Of a stretch of 64,000 nucleotides of DNA, positions 1 through 8,255 are shown in pieces. The notes beneath the pieces are model-generated. The model ran no database searches. It was not told the origin of the DNA and saw only the letters and a program-made list of their open reading frames with translations. How positions within the stretch are numbered: the first letter of the stretch is position 1; every line of letters starts with the position of its first letter. A program made the translations under genes and the position numbers. Source of the DNA: Massilia yuzhufengensis (GTDB lineage: Bacteria; Pseudomonadota; Gammaproteobacteria; Burkholderiales; Burkholderiaceae_D); assembly GCF_900112225.1 (NCBI RefSeq), contig NZ_FOLD01000001.1, positions 310,001 through 374,000 of the forward strand, read 5' to 3'.

Positions 1-540
1 CGCATCGAGCAGGCGGCCAGCCGGGCCGGCGTGCCGCTGCGCTGGAAGCCCTTCCTGCTCGGCCCCATTCTGCGCGCGCTCGGTCACCAAGACTCGCCCT
101 TCAACGAGCAGAAGGAAAAGGGCGACTACGTATGGCGCGACATGGCGCGCCGCGCTGCGAAATACGGTCTTCCCTTCCAGCGTCCAAGCGTGTTCCCGCG
201 CCGCGCCGTCCTGCCGATGCGGGTCGCGCTGCTGGGCGCCGACCAGCCGTGGATGGGCGAATTCTGCCGCCGTATCATGCTGCAGAACTGGGTACATGAC
301 TGCGATATCGACCATGACGGCGTGGTACTCGCCGCGCTGGACGGGCTGGTGATCGATCCGGCGGCGATCGTGGCGCAGGCAGGGGCGGAGCACACCAAGG
401 CGCTGCTGCGCGCGCAGACCGAACAAGCCCGCGCACGCGGCATTTTCGGCGCCCCGAGCTTGATCGTGGATGGCGAATTATTCTGGGGCGACGACCGCCT
501 CGATGACGCGCTCGACTACGCGCAGGCCGGCCGGCCTTAG
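1..540 (+). CDS. 2-hydroxychromene-2-carboxylate isomerase family protein, 3' part (5' end outside window)
   Basis: The reading frame is open from the first base, so the N-terminus lies upstream of the window; a GTG at 31 is internal. About 179 residues are visible. The pattern GLPF..P..FPRR in the middle and the C-terminal GIFGAPSLIVDGELFWGDDRLDD stretch (around residues 147-170 of the fragment) are typical of the kappa-class GST/DsbA-like HCCA isomerases. Those enzymes isomerise ring-cleavage products of aromatics using glutathione. Many relatives in non-degraders have unknown substrates, so the aromatic role is not certain. The stop codon overlaps the stop of the convergent diguanylate cyclase gene by 4 bases. 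Confidence 0.85.
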   Translation, partial: RIEQAASRAGVPLRWKPFLLGPILRALGHQDSPFNEQKEKGDYVWRDMARRAAKYGLPFQRPSVFPRRAVLPMRVALLGADQPWMGEFCRRIMLQNWVHDCDIDHDGVVLAALDGLVIDPAAIVAQAGAEHTKALLRAQTEQARARGIFGAPSLIVDGELFWGDDRLDDALDYAQAGRP

Positions 541-1601
541 AAAAATTCGGCGGTGTCGTTGGTGGCGACGGTCTGCAGCAGGCCGCCGGCCACCAGTTCT
601 TCGTAGTGGCAGGCCCGGTTGCGGCCATTGGCCTTGGCGAAGTACAGCGCCTGGTCGGCGTGGCCCAGCGTGACCACCGGCGAATCGGCCACACGGATGC
701 TGGTGAAGCCGACGCTCACCGTCACCCGTCCCACCTGCGGGAATTCATGGGTTTCGACGTTGGTGCGGAAGCGGTCGATGATGCGGCGCGCGTTCTCCAG
801 CGTCGTCGAACGCAGCAGCACCACGAACTCTTCGCCGCCAAAGCGGAACACCCGGTCCTGGGCGCGGAACGAGGACTGCAGCAGGTTGGCCACCAGGATC
901 AGCACTTCGTCGCCGTACAGGTGGCCGAAGCGGTCGTTCACTCCCTTGAAATGGTCGACGTCGACCACCGCCAGCCACTGCTTTTCCTCGGCCACGTGAT
1001 GGCGCCGTTCCGGCTGGCCCGGCACCCGGGTCTCGGTATCGGCGCAGTGCAGCATGCGCGCCAGCTGGTCGTCGAAGGTCTTGCGGTTGAGCAGACCGGT
1101 GAGCGAGTCGCGCTCGCTGTAGTCGAGCAGGTTCTGGAAATTGCGGTAGACGCTGACGATCCCGCTGATGGTGTGGATCGATTCGCCCGTGAAGCCGTGT
1201 TCGTGGGTGATCTCGAGGCAGGTGTCGGCCTTGTCGCCGAACCAGATCGGCAGCCACAGGATGCGCAGGCCGTCGGCATTGACGCCTTCGGCGCGCGAAT
1301 CGTGGCGCTCGAGGCAGTGCGCCAGGGCGGGGAAGGCGGCGATCGGCTCGCCCGGGCTGCCCGCATCCATCGATTCGTCCGGACAGGCCACGCCGCCGGC
1401 GCGGATGCAGGCGCGCGAACGCACGAAGCGCTGGCCGCAGACGGTGGCGATCGCCAGCACCCGCGTCTGGGTCGCGCCGGCCAGTTCCTGTACCGCCGAA
1501 ATCACGGAAATGTCCAGCATCGTGTGATCGCGGTGGCCAGTCATGTCCACCATGTGTCGCAGCAGGGAATCCATGTCGTTCGCAGAAACAGTGTCGGGCA
1601 A
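537..1601 (-). CDS. GGDEF diguanylate cyclase
   Basis: A 354-residue protein expected to make cyclic di-GMP from two GTP. The N-terminal ~155 residues look like a degenerate GAF-type sensory region with no membrane segment. The GGDEF domain begins near DSLTGLLNR (about residue 167) and carries an intact GGEEF active-site motif near residue 250. It also keeps the RxxD inhibitory site nine residues before it (RAQDRVFRF-GGEEF), so product inhibition is likely. The longest frame starts at TTG (1601); an ATG at 1574 is an alternative and neither has a strong ribosome site. It lies divergent from the Flp pilin gene, and c-di-GMP commonly controls pili and adhesion, so a regulatory link is plausible but unproven. 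Confidence 0.9.
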   Translation of the reverse strand: MPDTVSANDMDSLLRHMVDMTGHRDHTMLDISVISAVQELAGATQTRVLAIATVCGQRFVRSRACIRAGGVACPDESMDAGSPGEPIAAFPALAHCLERHDSRAEGVNADGLRILWLPIWFGDKADTCLEITHEHGFTGESIHTISGIVSVYRNFQNLLDYSERDSLTGLLNRKTFDDQLARMLHCADTETRVPGQPERRHHVAEEKQWLAVVDVDHFKGVNDRFGHLYGDEVLILVANLLQSSFRAQDRVFRFGGEEFVVLLRSTTLENARRIIDRFRTNVETHEFPQVGRVTVSVGFTSIRVADSPVVTLGHADQALYFAKANGRNRACHYEELVAGGLLQTVATNDTAEFF

Positions 1602-1986
1602 CAGGCACCACCGGGAAAGTCTACAGGGTGCCGCTTTTTTAAGCGCGCAAGGGAGCTAGCATAGAACGTTTTTGTATAGTAGGCAACTATTCTTAACAAT
1701 ATTTATCGTTTTGATGCGTGGGAAATAGTCTGCCGAAAGGAAGAGCTTGTCGGATCGCAAGCGCAACCGGGGAACGCCGTTTCCATACGGCAAACTTGCC
1801 GAACATCAACTTGCCGCATGGAACTATTCGGTACAGTGAACTCACTGACAGACGCAGTCGATAGCAGCAAAAGACGGGGCCCCGTCTGTCAGGTAGTCGC
1901 TGTAAAGCAGTTGTGTCAAGCAGTCAAATAGTCGGTACGCAGTTGATCACTGTAGTAAGCCCTTTAACCACTACAAGGAGTTTGTC
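1602..1986. other. 385-base intergenic region between GGDEF gene and pilin gene
   Basis: The half next to the cyclase is AT-rich and holds its candidate promoter. The pilin half contains a nested inverted repeat: outer arms CTGACAGACG (1845-1854) and CGTCTGTCAG (1883-1892), with an inner perfect palindrome GACGGGGCCCCGTC (1873-1886) that shares bases with the right outer arm. The two hairpins are therefore mutually exclusive. The pilin gene has a clear ribosome site, AAGGAG six bases before its ATG. I see no convincing sigma70 or sigma54 promoter for the pilin. Confidence 0.6.
1658..1686 (-). promoter_or_regulatory. Candidate sigma70 promoter of the diguanylate cyclase gene
   Basis: On the minus strand TTGCCT (1686-1681) and TATGCT (1663-1658) are separated by 17 bases, each matching the consensus at 4 of 6 positions. 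The expected transcript start is about 50 bases upstream of the TTG start codon. Prediction from sequence only. Confidence 0.4.
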
Positions 1987-2172
1987 ATGAGCACCATTAC
2001 CTCCGCCATCAAAGCTTTCGTTGCAGATGAAAACGGTGTGACGGCCATCGAATACGGCCTGATCGCTTCCCTGATCGGCGTCGTGATGGCAGGCGTTGCA
2101 GGCGAGGTCGGCACGAAGATCGAGCAGGCGTTCGAGTACATCCGCGACCAGTTCACCGCCACCACCCCTTAA
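1987..2172 (+). CDS. flp: Flp/Fap-type pilin (major Tad pilus subunit)
   Basis: A 61-residue prepilin. It has a short positively charged leader ending at Gly17, then a hydrophobic segment with Glu22 (+5) and Tyr23 (+6) after cleavage, the Flp signature. It is expected to be processed by the CpaA peptidase encoded next and assembled into adhesive Tad pili. AAGGAG lies six bases upstream of the ATG. A strong terminator follows immediately, so the pilin would be transcribed largely on its own, fitting the need for far more pilin than machinery. Confidence 0.95.
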   Translation: MSTITSAIKAFVADENGVTAIEYGLIASLIGVVMAGVAGEVGTKIEQAFEYIRDQFTATTP

Positions 2173-2182
2173 TCGCTGTCAG

Positions 2183-2221
2183 GCCCCCCGGCGCGATCTG
2201 GCCCTGGGGGGCTTTTTTTTT
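2183..2221 (+). terminator. Rho-independent terminator after flp
   Basis: GCCCCCC (2183-2189) pairs with GGGGGGC (2206-2212) around a 16-base loop and is followed directly by nine T residues (2213-2221). It separates flp from cpaA and probably allows partial read-through into the machinery genes. Confidence 0.9.
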
Positions 2222-2232
2222 ATGGAGCGATC

Positions 2233-2754
2233 ATGCCTGTCGCAGCTTACCTCGACACGCTGCTGCTGCTGCTGGTGGCCGCCGCCGCGATCAACGACCT
2301 CGCCAGCCGGCGCATCCCGAACCTGCTGTTGCTGTCCGGGCTCATCGCCGCGCTGGCCCTGCATGCCCTGTCACCCGATCCGGGCCAGGCCTTGCTGGCC
2401 TGCCTGGGCGGGGCGGCAACCGGGCTGCTGATTTTCATGCCCTTCTACCTGGTCCGCGGCATGGCTGCCGGGGACGTCAAGATGATGGCCACCGTGGGCG
2501 CTTTCACCGGGCCGGCCGCCGCCCTGCACATTGCCATCCTGTCCTGGTGCGCCGGGGGCGTGATGGCCCTGGCCATCATCGTCTTCCGCGGCCGGGTGCG
2601 CATGGCCCTGGGCAACCTGTGGGGCATCGTGCGCCCGGCCGTGCTGCGGCTGCCCGCGGCGCCCCTGGCCATGCGGGAAAGCGCCGGTTCCATGCCCTAC
2701 GGCGTCGCGATCGCGGCCGGCACAATCTACGTTCTCATGGCCCGCTACGCTTGA
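2233..2754 (+). CDS. cpaA: Tad prepilin peptidase CpaA/TadV (A24 aspartic peptidase)
   Basis: A 173-residue multi-span membrane protein, short as usual for CpaA because it lacks the N-methyltransferase domain of PilD. The two catalytic aspartates are visible: Asp22 in AINDLASRRIPN and Asp81 in MAAGDVKMM. The second motif is normally GxGD; here the first Gly is Ala78, a conservative change. It would cleave the Flp leader after Gly17 at the inner face of the membrane. GGAG lies just upstream of the ATG. Confidence 0.93.
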   Translation: MPVAAYLDTLLLLLVAAAAINDLASRRIPNLLLLSGLIAALALHALSPDPGQALLACLGGAATGLLIFMPFYLVRGMAAGDVKMMATVGAFTGPAAALHIAILSWCAGGVMALAIIVFRGRVRMALGNLWGIVRPAVLRLPAAPLAMRESAGSMPYGVAIAAGTIYVLMARYA

Positions 2755-2866
2755 CATTTTGGCCAAGTTCTCTTCCTTGCTGGTTGTCAAACGCGGGGGT
2801 GGGGGCGATGGCTAGAATCAATTTAACAAATGTAAGAAATATCCGTAGCCAGCAGGAGGTTTCCCC

Positions 2867-4264
2867 ATGGAAGTGTTATCAGCGTCCTTGCAAATAGCCA
2901 ACCCGGATGCGTATGCCGGGCCGGGGGAGGCCGCGCGCGGCGCTGCGCTCGAGCCCGAGCTTGCGGCTGTCCTTCCGCGCCAGCCGCGCTCGGTGCGCGA
3001 TACCGGGCTCGAACCGCGCTTCGTTACCGCCCTGGTGATCAAGACCATGCATGCCGGCGGCAAGACCGCGCTGTCGGTACTGACCGGACGCCTGCGGCTG
3101 TCGATCAGCGTGGTGCGCGAAGTGCTGCAGTCCCTGGTCGTGGAGCAGCAGGTCGAAGTGGCATGGTGCGGCGGCACCGACATCGACGTGCATTACCAGC
3201 TCACCGCCTTCGGCCAGCGCGCCGCCGCCGAGTACCTCGCCGAATCGCGCTATATCGGCCCGGCTCCGGTGACACTGGACGCCTGGCGCGCGCAGGTCCA
3301 GGCCCAGTCGCTGCGCCAGCCGGACGCGCTGCGCGTCGCGCCGGCCGAACTGCAGGCGGCGCTGGCCGATGACGGCCTCGAGCCCGGCGTGCGCGAGCTG
3401 ATCGGCGCGGCGCTGCATTCGAACCGCCCGCTGATGCTGTATGGCCCTTCCGGCAGCGGCAAGACCAGCCTGGCGCGCAAGCTGGCGCGCCTGCGCCAGG
3501 AACCGGTGGCGGTGCCCTACGCGGTGCTGGTCAACCACGAGATCGTGCAGCTGCATGACCCGGCCCTGCACCGGACGCCGCTGCAGGCGCGCGCGCTGGA
3601 AGACCGGCGCAGCTGCGATGCGCGCTGGGCCCTGTGCCGGCGCCCGCTGGTGCACACCGGGGCCGAGCTGGCGCGCGACATGCTGGAACTGCGCATCGAC
3701 GCCGCCAGCGGCGTGCTGCGCGCACCGCCCCACCTGCTGGCCAACAACGGCCTGCTCATCATCGATGACCTGGGACGCCAGCGCATGCCGGCCGCCGAAG
3801 CCATGCATCGCCTGCTCGGCGCGCTCGAATCCGGTACCGACCATGTCTCGGTGCCCGGTGGGGCCAGCCATGCGCTGCCGTTCGACGTCGCGCTGGTGCT
3901 GGCCACCAGCCTGGCGCCCGAGGCGGTGCTGGACGAATCCTGCCTGCGCCGCATCGGCTACCGGATTCCGGTCGGCCCGCTGTCCGACAGCGCCTACCGC
4001 GCCCTGCTGCGCCGCCAGTGCCTGCTGCGCGGCATCGATGCCGACGAGGCGGCGATCGACTACCTCATCAACGAACTGCACCGCCGCACCCGGCGTCCGC
4101 TGCTGGCAGCCTGGCCTCACGAGCTGCTGGGACGGATCGCCGACTTCGCCGGCTTTGCCGGCCACGCCCCGCGTTTCGACGTGGACAGCGTGGCCCGGGC
4201 CTGGAGCAGCCTGTTTGGTTCCGGCGCGGCGCCGGAGCCGGGTAACCTGGGAGACGTCCGATGA
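2867..4264 (+). CDS. AAA+ ATPase of the Tad locus with N-terminal winged-helix-like region
   Basis: A 465-residue soluble protein. Residues ~40-130 look like a winged-helix fold (predicted from TALVIKTMHAGGKT and the helix-turn pattern after it). A P-loop ATPase follows, with Walker A GPSGSGKT at 193-200 and Walker B LLIIDD at 296-301. AGGAGG lies 8 bases upstream of the ATG. The stop codon overlaps the start of cpaB (ATGA), showing translational coupling to the pilus genes. It is distinct from CpaF, which is encoded separately. Whether it is a regulator, an assembly chaperone or a second motor is not known to me; the association with Tad is from position. Confidence 0.75.
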   Translation: MEVLSASLQIANPDAYAGPGEAARGAALEPELAAVLPRQPRSVRDTGLEPRFVTALVIKTMHAGGKTALSVLTGRLRLSISVVREVLQSLVVEQQVEVAWCGGTDIDVHYQLTAFGQRAAAEYLAESRYIGPAPVTLDAWRAQVQAQSLRQPDALRVAPAELQAALADDGLEPGVRELIGAALHSNRPLMLYGPSGSGKTSLARKLARLRQEPVAVPYAVLVNHEIVQLHDPALHRTPLQARALEDRRSCDARWALCRRPLVHTGAELARDMLELRIDAASGVLRAPPHLLANNGLLIIDDLGRQRMPAAEAMHRLLGALESGTDHVSVPGGASHALPFDVALVLATSLAPEAVLDESCLRRIGYRIPVGPLSDSAYRALLRRQCLLRGIDADEAAIDYLINELHRRTRRPLLAAWPHELLGRIADFAGFAGHAPRFDVDSVARAWSSLFGSGAAPEPGNLGDVR

Positions 4265-5115
4265 AAAACAAGCGTGCCGTGATCGTGATGTCGCTCGCGA
4301 TCCTGTTCGGCCTGGCCGCCGTGGTGCTGGCTTCGCGCTGGCTGCTGACGCAACCGGCGACAAGCAGCGGCCGCATCGCGGTCGCGGCGGCCGATATCAA
4401 CATCGGGATGCGCCTGACGCCCGAGATGCTCAAGCTGGTCGACTGGCCGGCCCACAGCGTGCCGAAAGGCGCATTCGACGACCCGCAGAAGCTTGCCGGG
4501 CGGGTCCTCAGGACCAGTATCCTGATGGGCGAGCCGCTGAGCGAAGCCAAGCTGGCGCCGGCCGGCACCCTGGGCGGCCTGTCGGCCCTGATCACCGAAG
4601 GCAAGCGCGCCATCACGGTACGCGTCAACGACGTGATCGGCGTGGCCGGCTTCGCCTTGCCGGGCAACTTCGTCGACATCATCGTCAGCACCGAGACCGA
4701 CCCGCTGCCGCAGTCGGACAACGGGCGCGAGAAGAGCATTTCGAAGATCGTGCTCGAGCGGATCCTGGTGCTGGCGGTGGCCCAGGAGGTCAATCGCGAC
4801 GAAACCAAGCCCAAGGTCGTCAATGCCGTCACGCTCGAAGTCACGCCCGAGCAGGCAGAGAAGCTCGACCTGGCGCGCAGCGTCGGCACGCTGTCGCTGG
4901 CCTTGCGCAACCAGGTCGACCCGGCTGCGGCGGCCACGCTCGGCGCCACCAAGGACAATCTGCTGCCGCCGCCCGCCGCACCGGTGCGCCAGGTGGCGCT
5001 GCCGGTGCACGTGGCCCGGACACCGGCGCCGCCGCCGCGCGCCGCGCCCACGGCGGCCGCGCGCGACTGCATCAAGGTCATCAACGGCCTGCACGCTTCG
5101 CAAGAATGCTTCTGA
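4261..5115 (+). CDS. cpaB: Flp pilus assembly protein CpaB/RcpC
   Basis: A 284-residue protein with one N-terminal membrane segment (about residues 7-26). A SAF/RcpC region follows (VAAADINIGMRLTPEMLKLVDWP), then a conserved block with GFALPGNFVDIIVS. Family members sit in the periplasm and support the outer-membrane secretin. The C-terminal ~80 residues are Ala/Pro-rich and end with two cysteines (in RDCIKV and QECF), perhaps a disulfide. The start codon overlaps the preceding stop by four bases. Confidence 0.9.
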   Translation: MKNKRAVIVMSLAILFGLAAVVLASRWLLTQPATSSGRIAVAAADINIGMRLTPEMLKLVDWPAHSVPKGAFDDPQKLAGRVLRTSILMGEPLSEAKLAPAGTLGGLSALITEGKRAITVRVNDVIGVAGFALPGNFVDIIVSTETDPLPQSDNGREKSISKIVLERILVLAVAQEVNRDETKPKVVNAVTLEVTPEQAEKLDLARSVGTLSLALRNQVDPAAAATLGATKDNLLPPPAAPVRQVALPVHVARTPAPPPRAAPTAAARDCIKVINGLHASQECF

Positions 5116-5140
5116 CCCTTACCGATCCGGGATGGACGCC

Positions 5141-6715
5141 ATGAACAGACGCCTACACTTCGCACGCTTCACCGCTGGCATCGCGCTGGCCGCGGCCGTG
5201 CCCACCCACGCGGCCCCCGCGCCGGCCACGCCGGCCGCCGAAGCCGCCCCCGCCAGGCCGGCGCCACGTGCGCCCGCCAATCCCCAGGAGCCGCGCCCGC
5301 AGTCCGCGATGGGCTGCAGCGGCGAGGCCGCGCGGCCGGCCGTGCTCTCGCTCAATATGGGCAAGTCGACCATGCTGCGCCTGCCCGAGAAAGTCGTCAA
5401 CCGCAGCGTGGGCAATCCTGCCGTGGTGCAGGCCATGCTGGTGTCGCCCGACACGCTGTATATCGCCGGGGTCGATGTCGGCAGTACCAATATGATCGTG
5501 CAGGGAAAAAGCGGCCTGTGCAGCGTGGTCGACATCGTCGTGGCGATGGATCCGGCCGCGCTGCAGGCGACCCTCGCCGCCGCCATGCCCGATGAGAAGG
5601 ACATCCGGGTCATCGCCGCCGCCGATTCCCTGGTTTTGACCGGTACCGTCAGCGACGCCGGTGCGATGGCGCGCGCGGTGGAACTGGCCGGCGCCTACGT
5701 CCGGCGGCCACTGCGCCAGTTGCCGGCGGCGGCCAAGGAAAACGAGACCGACGGCGTGATCGCGCTCGCCAACAGCAACAGCGGCGGCGGTGGCGCGTCA
5801 TCGGCCGCGGCGCGCGTGGTCAACCTGCTCAGCGTCAGCGCGCCGCAGCAGGTGCAGCTCGAAGTCAAGATCGCCGAAGTGTCGAAGACCCTGCTCGAGC
5901 GGCTCGAAACCAGCACCACCATCAATTTCGGCTCCGGCAGCTGGGCCGCGGCGCTGGTGACCAACTTCCTCACCGGGCAGGGCCGGGCCGGGGTGGGCGC
6001 CGTGAAGACCAACGGCAACCGGCTGGTCGGCGAGGCCGACAAGCAGGATGGCCTGGTGCGTATCCTGGCCGAGCCGAACCTGCTGGCCATCAGCGGCCAG
6101 GAGGGGACCTTCCTGGCCGGCGGCAGGTTCTTCATCCCGGTGGCCCAGGACCAGAACAAGGTCACGCTCGAGGAGAAGGAATTCGGCGTCGGCCTGCGCT
6201 TCACCCCGACCGTGCTGGCCGGAGGGAGGATCAACCTGAAAGTGGCGCCGGAAGTGTCGGAACTGTCGCGCGAAGGGGTCGGGGTGTCGGCACTGGGCAT
6301 CACCGGCAGCGCGATCCTGCCCCTGATCACCACCCGCCGCGCCAGCACCACCGTGCAGCTGCACGACGGCCAGAGCTTCGCCATCGGTGGCCTGATCAAG
6401 AACAACCTGGTGGCCAACCTGAAAGGCTTGCCGATGCTGGGCGAAGTGCCGGTCCTGGGCGCCCTGTTCCGCAGCACCGACTACCAGCAGGACCGCACCG
6501 AACTGGTGTTCGTGATCACGGCGCGGCTGGTCAAGCCGCTGCCGGGCGCCAGCTACTCGCTGCCGACCGACAAGGTCGGGATCCCGACGCGCGCCGGGGT
6601 GCTGCTCGGCGGGATGCTCGAGGGCGCGGCGCCGGCCGCGACCACGGCCGCCGTCTCCACCCCGCAACCAGCAGCGCCCGCCGCGCACACCGCCGGCGGC
6701 TTCGAACTCAAATAG
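5141..6715 (+). CDS. cpaC: Tad pilus secretin CpaC/RcpA
   Basis: About 524 residues from the ATG at 5141, which has GGGA at a suitable distance; an ATG at 5132 would add three residues. It has a Sec signal peptide (MNRRLHFARFTAGIALAAA...), an Ala/Pro-rich linker, the N-terminal pilus-secretin domain (VLSLNMGKSTMLRLPEKV), a BON-like region, and the C-terminal secretin domain ending in the typical GGLIKNN...LKGLPMLGEVPVLGALF pattern. It forms the outer-membrane channel for the Flp pilus. A low-complexity Ala/Thr/Pro tail closes the protein. Confidence 0.93.
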   Translation: MNRRLHFARFTAGIALAAAVPTHAAPAPATPAAEAAPARPAPRAPANPQEPRPQSAMGCSGEAARPAVLSLNMGKSTMLRLPEKVVNRSVGNPAVVQAMLVSPDTLYIAGVDVGSTNMIVQGKSGLCSVVDIVVAMDPAALQATLAAAMPDEKDIRVIAAADSLVLTGTVSDAGAMARAVELAGAYVRRPLRQLPAAAKENETDGVIALANSNSGGGGASSAAARVVNLLSVSAPQQVQLEVKIAEVSKTLLERLETSTTINFGSGSWAAALVTNFLTGQGRAGVGAVKTNGNRLVGEADKQDGLVRILAEPNLLAISGQEGTFLAGGRFFIPVAQDQNKVTLEEKEFGVGLRFTPTVLAGGRINLKVAPEVSELSREGVGVSALGITGSAILPLITTRRASTTVQLHDGQSFAIGGLIKNNLVANLKGLPMLGEVPVLGALFRSTDYQQDRTELVFVITARLVKPLPGASYSLPTDKVGIPTRAGVLLGGMLEGAAPAATTAAVSTPQPAAPAAHTAGGFELK

Positions 6716-6724
6716 GAGCCCATC

Positions 6725-7000
6725 GTGAAGACGACGATCCGCCTCATGCCGCTGGTGCTGGTGCTGGTGCTGCCAGGCTGCGTGCACACCACCCCGCAGT
6801 GGGACCAACAGTTCGGCAGCGCCACGCGCAGCAACCTGGCGCTGCAGGTGCTGGACCCGGCGGCGGCCGCCAACCGCCAGCCTGCCACCGGCATCGACGG
6901 CCGCGCGGCCAAGGGCGCGCACGACCGGTATCAGCGCAGTTTCGCACAGCCCGAAAGCACCCCGCCGGCGCTGGTCATCAATACCGGCGGCGCGCGATGA
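6725..7000 (+). CDS. Small lipoprotein, CpaD-like
   Basis: A 91-residue lipoprotein with lipobox LPGC (Cys19). The GTG start is well supported: AGGAG at 6714-6718 overlaps the secretin stop and sits six bases upstream. The block FGSATRSNLALQVLDPAAA resembles the C-terminal signature of CpaD pilus lipoproteins (FGCAT..NLA..V.DP), but the protein is less than half the usual CpaD length and the Cys of that block is replaced by Ser. It may be a minimal pilotin-type partner of the secretin. The assignment rests on this short motif and on position. Confidence 0.6.
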   Translation: MKTTIRLMPLVLVLVLPGCVHTTPQWDQQFGSATRSNLALQVLDPAAAANRQPATGIDGRAAKGAHDRYQRSFAQPESTPPALVINTGGAR

Positions 7001-7047
7001 GCGCCCATCGTCTTCCCTGATCCAATGCGCCAGCAACGAGGCCCCCC

Positions 7048-8223
7048 ATGAAAGCCCTACTCATCAGCCGCAACAGCCAGCTTTATGCGGAGATCGCCTC
7101 CCAGGGAGCCGCGCGTGTGCCGCCGCTGAACCTCGGGGCCGTGCGCGCCAGCCTGCGCGAGGCGCTCGACCGGCCCGAACCCGACAACCCGCAGCTGGTC
7201 ATTGTCGACGCCACCGAGACCGAACCTTCCGAAGCGGCCCTGCTGGAGCGCCTCGGCCGCCAGTATCCCGAAGCCCACCTGATGCTGCTGACCGACCAGC
7301 ACCAGCCGGAGCTCCTGATCCGCGCGATGCGCGCCGGCGTGCGCGAAGTGCTGCAGCTGCCACTGGTGCACCGCGCCTTGCACGAGTCGATGGACCGGAT
7401 TTCGACGGCGGCCGGCGTCAATGCGCTGCGCGACGGGAAAATCCTCGCCTTCATCGCCTGCAAGGGCGGAAGCGGCGCCACCTTCATCTCGACCAATTTC
7501 GGCTATGCGCTGGCCACGCTGGCGGCCAAGAAGGTGCTGCTGATCGACCTGCACGGCCAGTTCGGCGACGCCGCGCTGTATGTCTCCGACCTGAAGCCGA
7601 CCATGACCCTGTCGGATGTCTGCGCCCAGATCGCGCGCGTGGACGGGCCTTTCCTGGAATCCTGCGTGGTGCACGTCACGCCCGGCTTCGGGGTGCTGGC
7701 CGCGGCCGACGACGCCGCCCATGCCAAGGAAGCCAAGCCGGAGCACATCGACACCATCCTGCGCGTCGCGCGCCAGCACTACGACTACGTGCTGCTCGAC
7801 GTCGGGCGCCAGATCGACGCGGTATCGCTGCGCGCGCTGGACGTCACCGACACCATCTACCCGGTGCTGCAGCTCGCGCTGCCCGATATCCGCGATGCGC
7901 GCCGCCTGCTCGACATCTTCCGCTCGCTCGGCTACGTGCTCGACCACATCCGCCTGATCGTCAACCGCTACGAAAAGGGCGGCAAGCTGCGCCTGCAGGA
8001 CCTCCATGCGGCGCTCGGGTGCGAAGTGGTGCATACCTTCCCCAACGACTACGTCGCCGTCACCGATTCGGTCAACCAGGGCGTGCCGGTGCTGCAGCTG
8101 TCGCGCGCGAGCGCGGCCGCGCGCAGCCTGGCCGACATGGTCGAACTGGTGACCAGCCGCCGCGTCCAGGAAAGCAAGGGCTTGTTCGACCGCCTGTTCG
8201 GACGGGGAGAATCGGATGACTGA
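7048..8223 (+). CDS. cpaE: Tad localisation protein CpaE/TadZ (ParA/MinD-like)
   Basis: A 391-residue protein. The N-terminal ~125 residues form a receiver-like domain without clear phosphorylation residues. A MinD/ParA-type ATPase domain follows, with a deviant Walker A, KGGSGAT at 139-145. The second lysine of the canonical KGGxGKT is Ala144, a change seen in many CpaE proteins. CpaE/TadZ positions the pilus machine at a cell site. It ends nine bases before the first possible cpaF start. Confidence 0.92.
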   Translation: MKALLISRNSQLYAEIASQGAARVPPLNLGAVRASLREALDRPEPDNPQLVIVDATETEPSEAALLERLGRQYPEAHLMLLTDQHQPELLIRAMRAGVREVLQLPLVHRALHESMDRISTAAGVNALRDGKILAFIACKGGSGATFISTNFGYALATLAAKKVLLIDLHGQFGDAALYVSDLKPTMTLSDVCAQIARVDGPFLESCVVHVTPGFGVLAAADDAAHAKEAKPEHIDTILRVARQHYDYVLLDVGRQIDAVSLRALDVTDTIYPVLQLALPDIRDARRLLDIFRSLGYVLDHIRLIVNRYEKGGKLRLQDLHAALGCEVVHTFPNDYVAVTDSVNQGVPVLQLSRASAAARSLADMVELVTSRRVQESKGLFDRLFGRGESDD

Positions 8224-8255
8224 GCGGATCAATGATGGACTCACAGGAGCTGACC

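Noticed and set aside
2784..2818. TTGTCA and TAGAAT as a promoter for the AAA+ ATPase gene
   Set aside because: The spacing is 23 bases, too long for a sigma70 promoter.
2879..4363. 494-residue open frame on the minus strand
   Set aside because: Antisense to the AAA+ ATPase gene, whose Walker motifs and coupling to cpaB are clear.
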